Positions 48,755-60,633 of a stretch of 64,000 nucleotides of DNA are shown in pieces (the stretch's first letter is position 1; each line of letters begins with the position of its first letter). Origin of the DNA: Cheiracanthium punctorium (Eukaryota; Arthropoda; Arachnida; Araneae; Cheiracanthiidae); contig JAWZYV010000114.1 of the NCBI GenBank assembly GCA_038373885.1, positions 124,001 to 188,000 of the forward strand. Reading direction: 5' to 3'. The translations under genes were made by a program, and so were the position numbers. The notes below the pieces were generated by a model. That model saw nothing but the letters and a program-made list of their open reading frames with translations, was not told the DNA's origin and made no database searches.

Positions 48755-48915
48755 CACTTGCTCATCAGGCATTCGCCACTACTAAGGCCCGAAGTATCAC
48801 GCATTTGATTTATGGGCGCACACCAACTTTACCCCATGTAACGGACGACGATTTCCGGGAATAGAACCCGGACCCAAATGTGGTAGTTCGTTAGCCACTA
48901 CACCACCTTGGGGAC
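48755..48915 (-). mobile_element. Second tRNA-derived SINE family, minus strand
   Basis: On the minus strand, CCAAGGTGGTGTAGTGGCTA is an A-box-like head and GTCCGGGTTCTATTCCCGG contains a B box. A body of about 100 bp follows, ending near CTGATGAGCAAGTGCCCG. It differs from the 41230 family. Confidence 0.6.
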
Positions 48916-49948
48916 TTTATTTTAAATGTTCATAAACGCAGTCAGATTTTTATTCTATTGTACCTGATTCTTCAAAACTACTGAAAGATTCTTTTTCATA
49001 AATCGTGCCTAAAATAGAATAAAACTTTTCTCGTATTTTTTTTTAAATGTCAACAAAACTAAGCAGTGTCTTTAGATTGCAAACAGCATTTTGTACACAT
49101 TTATCTAATTGCTTACAATTATTGCTAACTTACAATTCAAAATTGGATCTAGAATAATCTTTGGAAATGAATGCAAAATTACCTACCTAAACTTGATTTC
49201 TTTTTTAAATAAGGCAACAGTTATTTAACAATACTAGACCAAAATTAGAGCTTGCAGTTAATTGTTGTTTATTTGCTTTGTAAGTGTTTCTTACGTGCTA
49301 GCCAATGAAGTCAAAAAATGTTAAACCGATTGGTAGCTTGGATAGTAATTAATGATAATGAACGAAAAATAAGTTAAAATAAGCTTTGCTAACGAATTTA
49401 AAACGCATCATTACAATTTGACAGAACAAATCTTTAATTCAATAAAAATAGAAATGATTAAACTAATAATAAACTACACTCAATTGACTTTTCAGTAGAT
49501 CAACATCACAAAATAATGCTTCATGTACCTAGATTTTACAAAAATTTTTATAAAAATAAGTGAATAATAATTTTTAACAAGGTCCTTGTTACTGAATTTT
49601 AAACGTTACTAATGTTTTTTTTTATATAAATAAATTCCTCAGAAATAAGTTTCCCTTTAAATGCTAAATTTTTATTTATTTATTTATTTTTGCTATCCTT
49701 TCTTTGTGTTTATGTGTGTTTGTTTGCCTTATTCTTTGTCTTATGGCGCTTTATCTTGCGCATTGTTGACAATATGGATTTATATGATAGCTTTCATATA
49801 GAGGACTTCCTGTAACCGCTAGTTCCTACAACGAGCTAAAACAAATTGGAAATGACTTCTATTGAGTATTAATTTAAGACTAATTAGGACGTCTTTTTTT
49901 AGTGACTTGTGACCTTTAATCATGCAGCTCGAACATCATGCATGCGCA
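48916..49948. other. Intron 1 DNA, no feature seen
   Basis: AT-rich with short TTTATTTA runs. No ORF of interest and no clear repeat ends. Confidence 0.4.
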
Positions 49949-49950
49949 TA

Positions 49951-50472
49951 TCGTGTTTACTCGCGTAATAGTCTACCCCAATTTATAGGAGAAAAAATTT
50001 TCACAGTATTTTCCCTGTATAAAAGTCGCAGTCGCGTTTTTGACTTTCATCTAACAACTAGAAAATTGTCAGCTGTACTGTTCCCAGAACTACAGTGCGA
50101 CTTATACTTCCTGTGAAGTAATTCATTATAAATTTTGCATTATGTTATTAGAATTTTCTCACAGATTTTCGTGATTTTCAGATATTATTTATTATACATT
50201 ATTAACATAAGAAGGAAAATACCTGTATTTTGTATGCAACTGCCAAAACGACTATTTAATAAACAGCACATGTAACCTGGAAACATTTGGCAAGTTACTA
50301 ATTTTATTATAATGTATTTTTTTTTAATACCAGTAATGTTTTAGCATTAGAGAGTATAATGTTGTGTAGTAGATTTTCCGCAAAATAGTCGCACCCAAAC
50401 TTTCACAATGAAAAATATGCCCCCCCCCCCCCAAAAAAAAAAAAAGTCCGACTATTACGCGAGTACGCACGG
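49951..50472. mobile_element. TA-flanked MITE (CCGTGTTTACTCG family)
   Basis: Ends TCGTGTTTACTCGCGTAATA and the inverted ACTATTACGCGAGTACGCACGG match 16353-16683, though the right-hand TA is degraded. The interior carries poly-C/poly-A (50420-50445). Confidence 0.55.
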
Positions 50473-50746
50473 CAATACATGGAAAAAAAAATACCGCTCT
50501 CATCTAGAACGAATAGCTGGCTGTTTTCTAAGTCCCAAAATTAGAAGAATAGATCGTAGAATTATGCATGTAGGTAATACACACAAGTGGTAAGGTATAG
50601 ACGAAACGGTCGAGAATTTCTAGTCTGTAGTATTCTGGGTAATCACCGCAGAATGGTTAGTTTGTGTAACGAGAAATTATCTTTCGATTTTTGGGGCGCT
50701 AGAGTTACCATTTGTGAGTCTATTCGCTAGCGTACAGAGCAATTAA

Positions 50747-51220
50747 CCCGTTGAGTCGCAACCCTTTCCCAATGCGGAAAAAAGAGCAGCCGTTGCCATC
50801 GCTCGACTTAACTACCAGCAAGATGGCTGACGATCGAAACGTTCATCGCGTGCGACGACAGCTGGCTGTGCGGCACAGCCAGCCGTCGTCAAATCTGTGG
50901 CACGCGATGAACGTTTCGATCGTCCGCCATCTTGCTGGTAGTTAAGTCGAGCGATGACAACGGCTGCCTTTTTTTTAGCATTGGGCAATCTATCCAGCTG
51001 TTCTCGCATTCTTCCATTTTTCAGCAGATGTCAGTGCTGTTAAAAAATAATTGTGACAATTTTTTTTACGGGAAATGACGTGCTAAAAAGTAAAGGACGC
51101 TCGTGGAGCTATGTCACCCGCAACTATTTTTATAGAAATCAAATCTATTCTTCGTGACTGGCAGCAGTCAAAACGTCAGAGTTTGGTGTTCCTAGAGCGG
51201 GAACACTGCGCGTTAAAGGG
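50747..51220. mobile_element. TTAA-flanked fold-back MITE
   Basis: TTAA lies on both sides (50743-50746, 51221-51224). It starts CCCGTTGAGTCGCAACCCTT and ends GAACACTGCGCGTTAAAGGG. Arms about 50770-50870 and 50885-50985 are near-perfect inverted repeats around GACGACAGCTGGCTGTGCGG. It is 474 bp, close to the 499-bp copy at 11095. Confidence 0.75.
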
Positions 51221-51413
51221 TTAAGAAATATTTTAGATTAACAGATATTCTATGCCAAGCACCAGCTTATAGAGGAGAGATGTAAAAAGTGAATAAGTGG
51301 GTTCAGAAGTTCTATGATCTAGTACTTACAGGGAGTATATAGACTCATAAATTCTAGTTCTACCAATTATATATTTCAGTGTATGATTTTTCAAACAACA
51401 CGTAATGTATTAA

Positions 51414-52733
51414 CCCTTTAATGTGCTGTGGTCGCGCCGTGAAGCCACCAAATTTCAGCCCATCCACTGCTAGTCACAAATAATTCGAACATCAGTAAAA
51501 TTTCCTACCTCAGTATCAGAAATACCATCGATAATTTTCATGTAACAATGAAATGATGACAAAGCTAGGTATGAAACTTTAACTGTTTTATAACAAACGA
51601 ATTTAAGTCAGAAATACAGGGTGATCAATTTTAAAAAGTACCTGATGGCTTTTCTTATAACCCTTACATATGACGTATGTGGCAACTATTCTGTCACTGA
51701 AATTGCTTGAAATTTGTTTAACTGTGCAAGACAATTTCCAACTCTGTTGAACTGTTACAAATTTCTTTGTTGGGTAAAACAGAAATGGCGATGCACAATG
51801 TAACTTCATCCTGTCGCAATTTTATTTTTGAAAAACATAATTTAATTCAAAATTTTATATTATCATTCTTTACAGCAAATGATGAAAATGTTCGTCACCA
51901 TTTTGAATACAAACATGAACGCCTTGAACCAAGTTTTCTGACGCTCTTCTTGGCATTGCTGGTGTTTTTGACGCGATTTCTACAGTTATGGTTTGTTTGA
52001 ATTCATCGCAGGACTTCTCAGGAAAACCCAATTGGTTTCATGTTTGCATTCAAAATGGTGACAAACATGTTCAACATTTGCTGTATCGAATGATAATGTT
52101 AAAAAAAAAATAATAATTAATTTTATTTCTGAAAAACATAATTTAATTCAAAATTTTATATTATCATTCTTTATTGCAAATGTTGAAAATGTTCGCCACC
52201 ATTTTGAATACAAACATGAACGCCTTGAACCAAGTTATCTGACGCTCTTCTTGGCATTGCTGGTGTTTTTGACGCGATTTCTACGGTTATGGTTTGTTTT
52301 AATTCATCGCAGGACTTCTCTGGAAAACCCTATTGGTTTCATGTTTGCATTCAAAATGGTGACAAACATTCTCACCATTTGCTGTAACGAATGATAATGT
52401 AAAAAAAAAATTAAAAAATATAAATTAAATTAATTTTATTTTTGAAAAACATAATTTGTCACAGGATTAATTAACAATGTGCCTCTTCATTTATGTTTTA
52501 CCTAAGAAATAAGGCTGTAACAGTCAAAAAGTGTTAGAAATTGTCTCCCAGACTTAAAGAAAGTTCAAACAAATTTATTTCATGTGTAGAATAGTTGCCA
52601 TATCCGTCAGATTTAAGAGTAATGAGAAAAACCGTCGGGTACTCTTTTAAATTGATAACCCTGCATAACAATCTCTCCTGGCATCTTTTAAAAAACTGAA
52701 TAGGTGCTGTAAAAATGCTGGCCCTTCAAAGGG
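51414..52733. mobile_element. TTAA-flanked element with an inserted or internal inverted-repeat element
   Basis: TTAA at 51410-51413 and 52734-52737 flank CCCTTTAATGTGCTGTGGTC and GCTGGCCCTTCAAAGGG. The left end resembles the CCCTTTAACGCGC family. It contains the element at 51617-52673, so the true TTAA element is only the outer ~260 bp. Confidence 0.5.
51617..52673. mobile_element. DNA transposon remnant with duplicated transposase C-terminus
   Basis: The inverted ends are CAGGGTGATCAATTTTAAAA and the reverse of TTTTAAATTGATAACCCTG. On the minus strand at about 51885-52005 the frame reads DEFKQTITVEIASKTPAMPR and VHVCIQNGDEHFHHLL, the type of C-terminal tail seen in arthropod DDE transposases. 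A second minus-strand copy lies near 52190-52310, and + strand HVCIQNGDKHVQHLL follows at about 52038. A ~303-bp unit is thus tandemly duplicated. None is intact. The superfamily is not certain. Confidence 0.5.
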
Positions 52734-52737
52734 TTAA

Positions 52738-54115
52738 CAGCGTTGGGAAATTACTATAATTCATTGACAAGTTTGTAAAGTACACCTCCATTTCGTTTTA
52801 GTGTATTTCGCTGAGAGCAAATATTAGAAGCCAAAACTCGTTCACTTGAGCTTCATAATCCAAGAAGTTGATAATGTACAATTTAAATTTGAAAAAGAAG
52901 AGGTGAAAAACAAGTTATAGTTCAATAAATTGTATTTTTTGTTGATTTATATGACGGTGAAAGCAATCAAAACATAGCTGAACTCGTAAAGTTATTTTAA
53001 TGAAATTCACGCTTCACTGCCAGAAAAATTATAACAATGCCAGTTCAAATCGAAAAAGAACGAAAATGTAAGAATTTTCGGAAGTGTGCAATTGAGTTTC
53101 CGTGTTCTACAATGCATTGTTTAGGTAAAATTTAATTTACCCTGACCTTGCTTGGAAAGAGAGAGAGAATAGTGAATCAAATGAGATGGAAGAATCGAGA
53201 CTAAAATTTCAAGTGCGCCACGAAAAAAAAAAGGCAATATATATTCATATACATATTTGAATTCTCTGGAACAGAGAATCATATTTAAAAAAGTGCGAGG
53301 TGGAATTTTTTCAGCATTAATAAAGAAATTAAACTATTTGTTTTTAAGCAACATAGGTGTTCTAAATTAATATGCATGTTATGCATGGCTATACTTACAG
53401 AATCCAAACAAAAGTTTTAAAAAAATATTTAAGAGTGGAATGATCTTACCAGACTCTTCACAAGTGGAATTCAACGCTCAATTTTAAAAATTGTCCATCG
53501 TTTAAAAAAAAAATAATAAGTAAGCAAAGTTATACATAGAACTAGTTACGTAATTCTGTTTAAAAGAAGTTGCATAATATGCATACTGTTAAAAAGCAGA
53601 TTTGATCAACATTTAACTTAAACACAACTTTAAATATCTATGATTTTTACCTTAAATAAACTTAAACATAAGAAAAGAAAATGGACATTAGAACCCAAGA
53701 TTTAGCTAGCAAATAATTTTCATCATTTAATGTTTCTCTCAAGGCAGAGATAGTAATAATAATAGTAATTATAGCAGATTAATGATATTTCAGTGTGCAG
53801 ATAACAAATTAAAAATATATTTTTGCTGCAAAGAACATTCAAAATTTTTGAGAAGAGAGGTAAAAATAGTTTATTGTTAAATGGATCAAAATGCTGCTCA
53901 AAACATTAAATTACTAAATATCAACCAAACAGTAAATTGTATAAGAATAGCGCAGCAAATATGCGATACACTGAAACCAAGTTGCGCAACCCCCTAAGTT
54001 GTGACCTTTTCTGAGAAGCAGAATTCGTCAATCCAAACGCTCAAGCCGATTGTGCCACAGTGAACGGGATGATTCTCTACACAAAAGGTTGAGCAAAATA
54101 TTAAAGTCGAATGCT
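52738..54115. other. Intron 1 DNA, no feature seen
   Basis: AT-rich, no gene or clear mobile element ends. Confidence 0.4.
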
Positions 54116-54123
54116 GTCACCTA

Positions 54124-54379
54124 CAGTAGCAGATCCAGGTGAGGGGCTAGGGGCTCCAGCCCCCCAAAGAGATTGCTAAATTGTAACATTCTGCTTTATT
54201 ATACTAAATAGCTAAAATGATCATATTTTATTACTTAGTCCCTCCAAAAGCATGCACATTGGTTTAGACTAAAATTTCGGTTTATAGTACATTTTAATTG
54301 GGTAAAATATGTTTAGTTTTTTTTATTATTATTATTATTATTTAGCCCCTCCCAAAAAAAAATTCTGGATCCGCCACTG
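54124..54379. mobile_element. hAT-like MITE (CAGTAGCAGATCC family)
   Basis: Ends are CAGTAGCAGATCCAGGTGAG and TTCTGGATCCGCCACTG. Flanks GTCACCTA and GTCACATA match at 7 of 8 positions. Related to 1723 and 29879. Confidence 0.65.
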
Positions 54380-54611
54380 GTCACATACAATTAGTTTGGG
54401 AACCTCAAACAAACGTAATTTTAATGCCACTTTATAAACACCCCTCTTAATAGAATCTTATATAATTTAAAAAAATTAAGAAATACCAGCTAAGCAGGTA
54501 ATTCTGACCTTCTTGCGATTACAAATATAAACACACTGTTAATTAAGAATGTGCCAACATTTTGTAAGTCAAAATTTTACTTTAGCGACGTTTCATGTTA
54601 AAAGTTAATGA

Positions 54612-55226
54612 CGGTATTTACTCGCGTAATAGTCACACTTTTTTGCCAATTTTTCATGGTGAAAGTTTAGGTGTTACTATTATGCGGGGAAAATCCCCTA
54701 CATAATATTGTAGCTCTAAAGCTATTTTTTCTGCTTCAAAACGGGGGTGTGACTCAGTGGCGCACCCAGGATTTTAGTTTAGGGGGGGTTGGGCTACAAA
54801 TACTGCTGAACTCGGTTATAGTGACCTCAATTATAGTTATAACTCTCTTATAACGTCAAAATGTTCTGTGCCAGTCGACTTGCCCGTAGAACATAACCCC
54901 AAGAGCAATGTAACTCATTTTAGGATCAAATAATTATATGATCTTATCAGTGATGTTGTAACCAAGTTTAACCGTGTTTCAAGAACTTAAGTTTTTATTT
55001 AAAAACTAACATCTTTTTTCGGTAAAAAGTATTTTAGAAATAATTTAAGACAATTTTTAAAAAGAACACATTTAACTCATTGGTGACAATTTTCAATTCT
55101 CAATACTTTTCACTTCTAATTTCCCACCTTTAGGGGGGGGGGGGCTTCAGCCCCCATAGCTCCCTCCGTGGGTGCGCCTATGGTGCGACTATTAAGCGAG
55201 GCCGTCTACTACCCGAGTAAACACGG
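54612..55226. mobile_element. CCGTGTTTACTCG-family MITE, outer layer
   Basis: Ends are CGGTATTTACTCGCGTAATA and CCCGAGTAAACACGG. It is split by the hAT-like MITE at 54755-55182: GGGTGTGACT before and GTGCGACTATTAAGCGAG after correspond to GGGCGTGCGACTATTATATG in the 16353 copy. Confidence 0.6.
54755..55182. mobile_element. hAT-like MITE (GGCGCACCC family), inner layer
   Basis: Ends CAGTGGCGCACCCAGGATTT and GGGTGCGCCTATG. Flanks GTGTGACT and GTGCGACT match at 7 of 8. It is the least interrupted copy of the family and shows, reversed, the sequence around the TTAA into which 8821-9395 inserted. Confidence 0.68.
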
Positions 55227-55227
55227 T

Positions 55228-55850
55228 AGTATTGAATCCGTACTAGCAGATCTTACTTTTTGAGGACTCTGCATGTCCCTAAGTCAGATGTATGAATATG
55301 TATGCGATATGATATGTAAAATAAGAATATTCTTGAACACACACCAATAGTTAGATCGCAGAGTTGTTTTAAATATTATTTTAGAGACCCCTACCCTACT
55401 CTACTTCGTTCAAGTAGTCAACTTCTATTTCCCTGTTCCTCAAAAAGTAGCAGCGAATACCACATGATTGTAATGGACAGCGAACATCCAGTGAGTGGTA
55501 GAGGAAGTAGCGTAGACTGAAATGCGGAGCAGCTTGAATCTTCACCAAACAACACAATAATGAAAGTTTCCTAAGCAGTTTTTATCAGATGTGTAATATT
55601 TTAGACCCCGTACATATTACTGCATTTTTCAAAGCCAATTTTTACTCCGTAATGAAGTATGAAATAAAATACCACAAATTCATAACGGATGTTGGATATC
55701 CGCTGAGAGATGGATTGAATAACCCTCAGGTATTTGAAATACTGGACAGCTGTCTAATTTATACCGACTCATTCTTGAAAAAGTTAAACCGCATCCTAAT
55801 TCCACAGAAGTTTCCCAAGCAACTACTTTAAGTGCTCGGCCTCCCAACGC
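55228..55850. other. Intron 1 DNA, short open frame
   Basis: An 80-codon frame (55589-55831) reads as ordinary-looking protein (DAGYPLRDG-like stretch near VGYPLRDGLNNPQ) but no family is recognised. No flanking splice sites were judged convincing. Confidence 0.25.
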
Positions 55851-56330
55851 CCCTTGTGTGCGTGGGCGTCCCTAGCATCCCCCCCCCCCCTCCAACTCTT
55901 TCTGCTTAATGGAAGTGCCAGCGTGACCGGCAAGCCGGAAGAAAATGAATATGTAAAACACTTTTCTCTCTGCTCATAGCGGTGCATTGAAGAAGTCGAA
56001 GGCAGAGTTGCCGTCCGGCAAAAGGTGTGCCTCTCGGGGGGGAAAAAGGTGTCTCTGACCTTGCTTTAAAGAGACTTGCAGCCGCCACTTTCCCACAGTC
56101 TGAAAAGTCTGAAGAGAGTTGGAAGTTCGAGGTTGGGCAACCCCTTCTTTTTTGCCACATTTCATCGTCTGTGCCAGAGACTATGGCTGGAGGGGGCTCG
56201 GGTTACGCGGTACATCGTCTGCTTATAGCTGCTAGCGCACGCGCTTACATAATAACTAACCCTTCCGACACACGCGTGACATGGCGCCTCCTTAAAGCAA
56301 TTATTATTATTTTCAGATGAGTTGTTATCG
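55850..56330. promoter_or_regulatory. GC-richer, low-repeat segment in intron 1 (candidate enhancer)
   Basis: About 480 bp stand out from AT-rich surroundings and match none of the repeat families in the window. GCCGTCCGGC at 56010-56019 fits the AP-2 variant GCC-N4-GGC. CACGCGTG-like and GGCGCC motifs occur at 56270-56288. Overlapping short frames on both strands are most likely chance. Regulatory function is inferred only from composition and position. Confidence 0.3.
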
Positions 56331-56420
56331 CCGGCATATCACACACATGATAGGAAGGGTGATTGAAAACGTAGGAAAGTCCTCGTCGAGGATATAACAC
56401 GAAATAAAAAAAACAATTAA

Positions 56421-56868
56421 CCCTTTAACGCGCGGCATCCTCGCCGTGAGGACACAAAACTCTGACGTTTTGACTGTTGTCAGTCAAATCAATAAAAATG
56501 TTTGATGATGACATAGTTACACGAGAATGCTATACTTTTTAGCACATCATTCCCCGTAAAAAGTTTCGATTATTTGTAAAATTGTCAGGATATTTTTAAC
56601 AGCCCTGGCATCGGCTGGAAACTGGAGAATGCTATGGAAATACATTGATATAAAACAACAACTGGATAGATTGCCCAATGCTGAAAAAGGGCAGCAGCTG
56701 CCATCGCTTAGTTTGACTACCAGCAAGATGGAGGTCTAAAATGATCTCTAGATCTGTGGCACGCGATGAACAATTCGATCAACCGCCATCTTGCTGGTAG
56801 TTAAATCGAGCGATGGCAACGGCTGTCTTTTTTCAGCGTTGGGAAATTGTTGCGCTTCAAAGAGTCAA
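56421..56868. mobile_element. TTAA-flanked fold-back MITE, diverged
   Basis: TTAA (56417-56420) precedes CCCTTTAACGCGCGGCATCC. The right end CGCTTCAAAGAGTCAA is a mutated form of CCTCAAAGGGTTAA. The inner arms include CTACCAGCAAGATGG and CCGCCATCTTGCTGGTAG. Confidence 0.6.
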
Positions 56869-59130
56869 GGTAAAGTGCTAACATCTGCCAACTTTAGCGG
56901 CCGCACTCAAAGCAGTATTTAGCTCATGTAATAAGAGTGGACCTCTTTTAACTCTTTTTACTGAGTTTGTCAACTTGAAACCTTTCCCCCGAAGACTAAA
57001 GCTGGAGAAATGGGGGTAGAAGGGTTAAGAGTTGCATGGTCTGCTTAGCATGCACTTAGAACTTTTCAGATACACGCGGGACATGATGTTGCTCTACAAT
57101 TACTGTTCTGATTAGTCACGTTATCGTTGCCATAGCACAAACGAGGGGAGGGAGGAGTATTTCCTAATATAGTGTTCATTAATTATAATACGGAAGTAGT
57201 TTAAATATATATAATTAATGTTGATCAGTTATGAAATGTATTTTTGCTTCTTGAAGTATAACCACACCGACAATTTTGAAACGTGCTGATTCTAAACTTT
57301 CATTCATTGTCGATCCGAGACTGGCTGGAGTAGATTCTGTAACGTGGTACATCGAATAGTGACGTTATCATTGACATGCAAGATTCTTGTTAGATGAGAA
57401 ATCTGTACATACATTCTAAGAAAGTTTTTATCATTTACGGTAAAATAAAACTTCTCTAAATGTTCCACGAAAAGTGCCATCAATCCTGTTAATAAAGTCG
57501 TACATATTTTTTCTTTTTCAAACTTAATCCGATTACTGTAGGCAGAGACAAAATAATAATAGATTTAAAGAAAGTTTGTGCCTTAATTACAAGAACCAAT
57601 TTTTTATAAGTTGCATAGCAACTTAAAATGCATACTGTTTACTCCATGATATATGCAAACAAGTAATTATTATAAGAGAATATATATATAAGCAAAGTTT
57701 TATTTCTAAGCTGAAAACGTTTTTTTTTTTTTTAAATTAAGTAATATTCTCTGTGAAAAGTTGGAAAACGACAGATAACAATAGAATTCATCAACAATGC
57801 TGAACTAATTGTGAACTGATTTCAGTATTCCTGCCAAACGAAATTAGTAGTCAAAGCGAAATTCAGAATTAATATGAATAAGAATCCACAAACACCACAC
57901 CAACATATTAGCTACTAACATGTGGTTAAGAGAGAGATTTGCATAGAATAATACGCAAAAAAAAAAAAAAAAAAAAAAAAAAAGATTTTGTATGCAGTGA
58001 GTGCATAAGACTTTAAAAAACAACTTATAATCTCCAATGCACGTAAAAATTTGAATTTTGTGCAAAGGCCGACAAAACGGGTAATACCCTTGTTCAATAT
58101 GCAAAATGTATAGAAAATCTTGTATGATCTACAATCGTAAGAGGACAAAGTAAGTGCATAACGTATTCCAAATGGCAACAATTTGGAAGTTTTAGGTACA
58201 AGTAACTAATTAAAAAACGAAAGATGTTTCATCTTCAAGAATACAGAGCATGTGCCCCGTTTTCTCAGAAAGTTTTAATTTCCCGTGCTCATTAAAAATA
58301 CATCAATCATTTTTTAATTGAAGAACAGGCGAACGGAACTATAAACAGTTTGGTTTTCGACTATTAAAAGCAAATTACTCATTCTTGAATTGAAGAACAA
58401 GCTATTAAAACGATGTGGAAGTAAATTTGTGCGTGCTGCCCTGAATTAGGAAAAATATGAAAAATATTCCGCATACTCTGGTTTAATGTTTTCTCAAAGC
58501 TGCAGGTATGGAAGTAATTTAAGGTAACATTTCTAGTAATCACTTCATTATTCATCCAAAATTTAATTTTATAACAATGAATCTATTGCAGTTTCATTTA
58601 GTCAGAAGTTTTATAATGCAACCAAATAACTTGTCTGTTCATACTGAGTAAAAAAGCATAACATTACAAATGATCTTTTCACTTTTTCTTGTCATACGTG
58701 CTATGTCAAGTAGTATTCATGCTCAGCGATTTATTTTTTATTATTTTAAACTATCTAATTAAAAAACACTTGATCTGGTAACAAGTAAATGAAGACTTTC
58801 GAAGCACGGAGATTAAACTGAATTGGCTTATTTTCCTCAATACGCATTATATTAGTTATAGACTTTTAAGTGAAAGAATTCACAGTTTGAAATATCTCTA
58901 CAATCACTTTCCGATGGCAAAGTAATGGAATGAATAGAATTTTTGGAAAATTTAATAACATTTATTTGGCTTGTAGAAAAATCTCAGCAGTTCTGTTGAT
59001 TATTATGCGTGAAAAGTTCTACAACGAATGCAGGCATTTATTTTCTGTTTAACTTAAACAGTATTTTGAAGGAAGCAAGGTGCGAAATATGCAACAAAGG
59101 TGTAATATAAAAAGACCGTTTTTGTGAAAA
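56869..59130. other. Intron 1 DNA, no gene seen
   Basis: AT-rich, with poly-T at 57720-57733 and poly-A at 57956-57983. No clear transposon ends. Confidence 0.4.
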
Positions 59131-59230
59131 TTCCTCTTTTCACATCCCGTTTGAACGACGAAGAAGTCAATCGACTTCTGTTCCTCAGAAAGCCAATTAG
59201 TGTACGCATACGGATGCACTACACTCATTG

Positions 59231-59266
59231 TTATAGATATATAAGTAGGTCATCACCATTCAGTTT
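59231..59266 (+). promoter_or_regulatory. Candidate core promoter upstream of TFAP2 exon 2
   Basis: TATAGATATATAAG (59232-59245) is followed by TTCAGTTT with an initiator-like TCAGT whose A is at 59262. The spacing from the first TATA to that A is 30 bp, as in arthropod TATA-Inr promoters. It sits 1.4 kb before exon 2 in a stretch without repeats. Alternative AP-2 promoters are known in vertebrates. No clear coding first exon or best donor follows, so this is weak. Confidence 0.22.
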
Positions 59267-60633
59267 CACAGCATTTTGAGATATACTAGAACCAAGAACT
59301 GTTATTAAAGTCTATAATCAAAGGCAACTGCAAGCACGAGTTACTGTATACAAGTAGCACGGAATTGTAACAAGTATTGGTGAAGTTTCATTCTTCTTGA
59401 TTGCTTTTGAATTACCATTTTTGTTACCATTACTGCACTAATGATCATTGCACTGATAATGATGACGAGTGGGGAAAAAAATACCAGCCCAGTCCAATAT
59501 ATCAACTTATAAGTTAATAAAGTGATACGTTTATGTTACACTAGACTCCATTTATGGTAAAAGCAATCCGCGAAAGCAGGGCAGAGTATAACTGTTGAAA
59601 TAGGTACAAAGATGCAGAAAATTTATTGCTATACAAGCAGATATATCTTGTTAGTTCCATTCCTTAAAACAACAAATATCAAGTTATCTTATTTTTGTTG
59701 CAGATATCTCGATCCAGGGACTATTTAAGCAAACGTCTTCTGGATCGGATAGAAATCTTTATACTAAAGAAGCTTACGCAGATTTTGACACAAATATCTT
59801 GTTTTAGCACTATGATTTTTTTAAAAACAGTTTGTGAATTAGCTTTCACCGTAAAATAAGCATTATTTATTGGAACAATTTACCTGCGAAAATAAGTTTC
59901 CATATCTTCACAGATCTCGAATATCATTGAATAAACAACAGAACTCAAAGTTTTAAATTATTTTAGTTTACATGTATTATGATGTTAAATATTGATCCTT
60001 GTGAAATCATTATTCGATTTTGATTTATTCCTCATATTTGTTGTCAACATACCTAATTACAGATGTGCCAAATCTCAGGATTACGGCCCCAGTCTCAGGC
60101 TTCTTTACTCTAGTTTGGGACTCAGGATTTTTTTGCATTTCCTCAGACTTTTTAAGAGTTTATTCGGAAAATGTTATTTTCTAATATTAAAATGTTCATT
60201 ATTCATCTAGAAATATGCTATAAATTTTAAAGATGTTTGAAATTATTATAAGAACTCTTTCATTATTAATTTAGATATTATTTCAAGTGTTATAAGGTCT
60301 TAATGTAACTTTTAGTTATGAATACTTCCTCATATGTATTTTGATTGATGTTTTATATTTTCTGATACATTTTTATAAATTTTTAAATTTACTTAGATTA
60401 TACAATTTAATTGATGGGATAGTGATAAGTTTATACGGACGTGCACTGCATTAAAGGGGGGGAAATATCTGTATTGATAGCGTGTGTAGTTTATTCTGCA
60501 CTGAAAATCTCAGACTTTCTGACTTAGAAAAGCTGGAATCTCAGGCTTTTTGATTTTGAAAATTTGGCATATCTGCAATTATTACTTCAGTTTTGAAATT
60601 TCAACAAATATTCATACTTATACTTTCTTGCAG
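59267..60633. other. Intron 1 3' end, no gene seen
   Basis: AT-rich. Repeated CTCAGGCTT/CTCAGACTT-like words at 60075-60150 and 60507-60550 hint at an old inverted or dispersed repeat. The exon 2 acceptor pyrimidine tract closes the segment. Confidence 0.35.

Larger units (their letters stand above)
32694..60633 (+). other. TFAP2 intron 1 (27,940 bp)
   Basis: The intron lies between the GTCAGT donor of exon 1 and the TTGCAG acceptor of exon 2, both phase 0. It holds a decayed exon-1 copy, pogo-like, hAT-like and TTAA-flanked MITEs, SINEs, a transposase relic and simple repeats, listed separately. Between them the DNA is AT-rich with no ORF I consider coding. Long first introns are common in developmental transcription factor genes and often hold enhancers, but none can be proven from one sequence. 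Confidence 0.85.

Noticed and set aside
60550..60633. Extension of TFAP2 exon 2 to the upstream Met at 60550
   Set aside because: The segment is AT-rich and ends with a good pyrimidine tract and CAG. AP-2-like sequence starts only after 60634, at the expected intron position.
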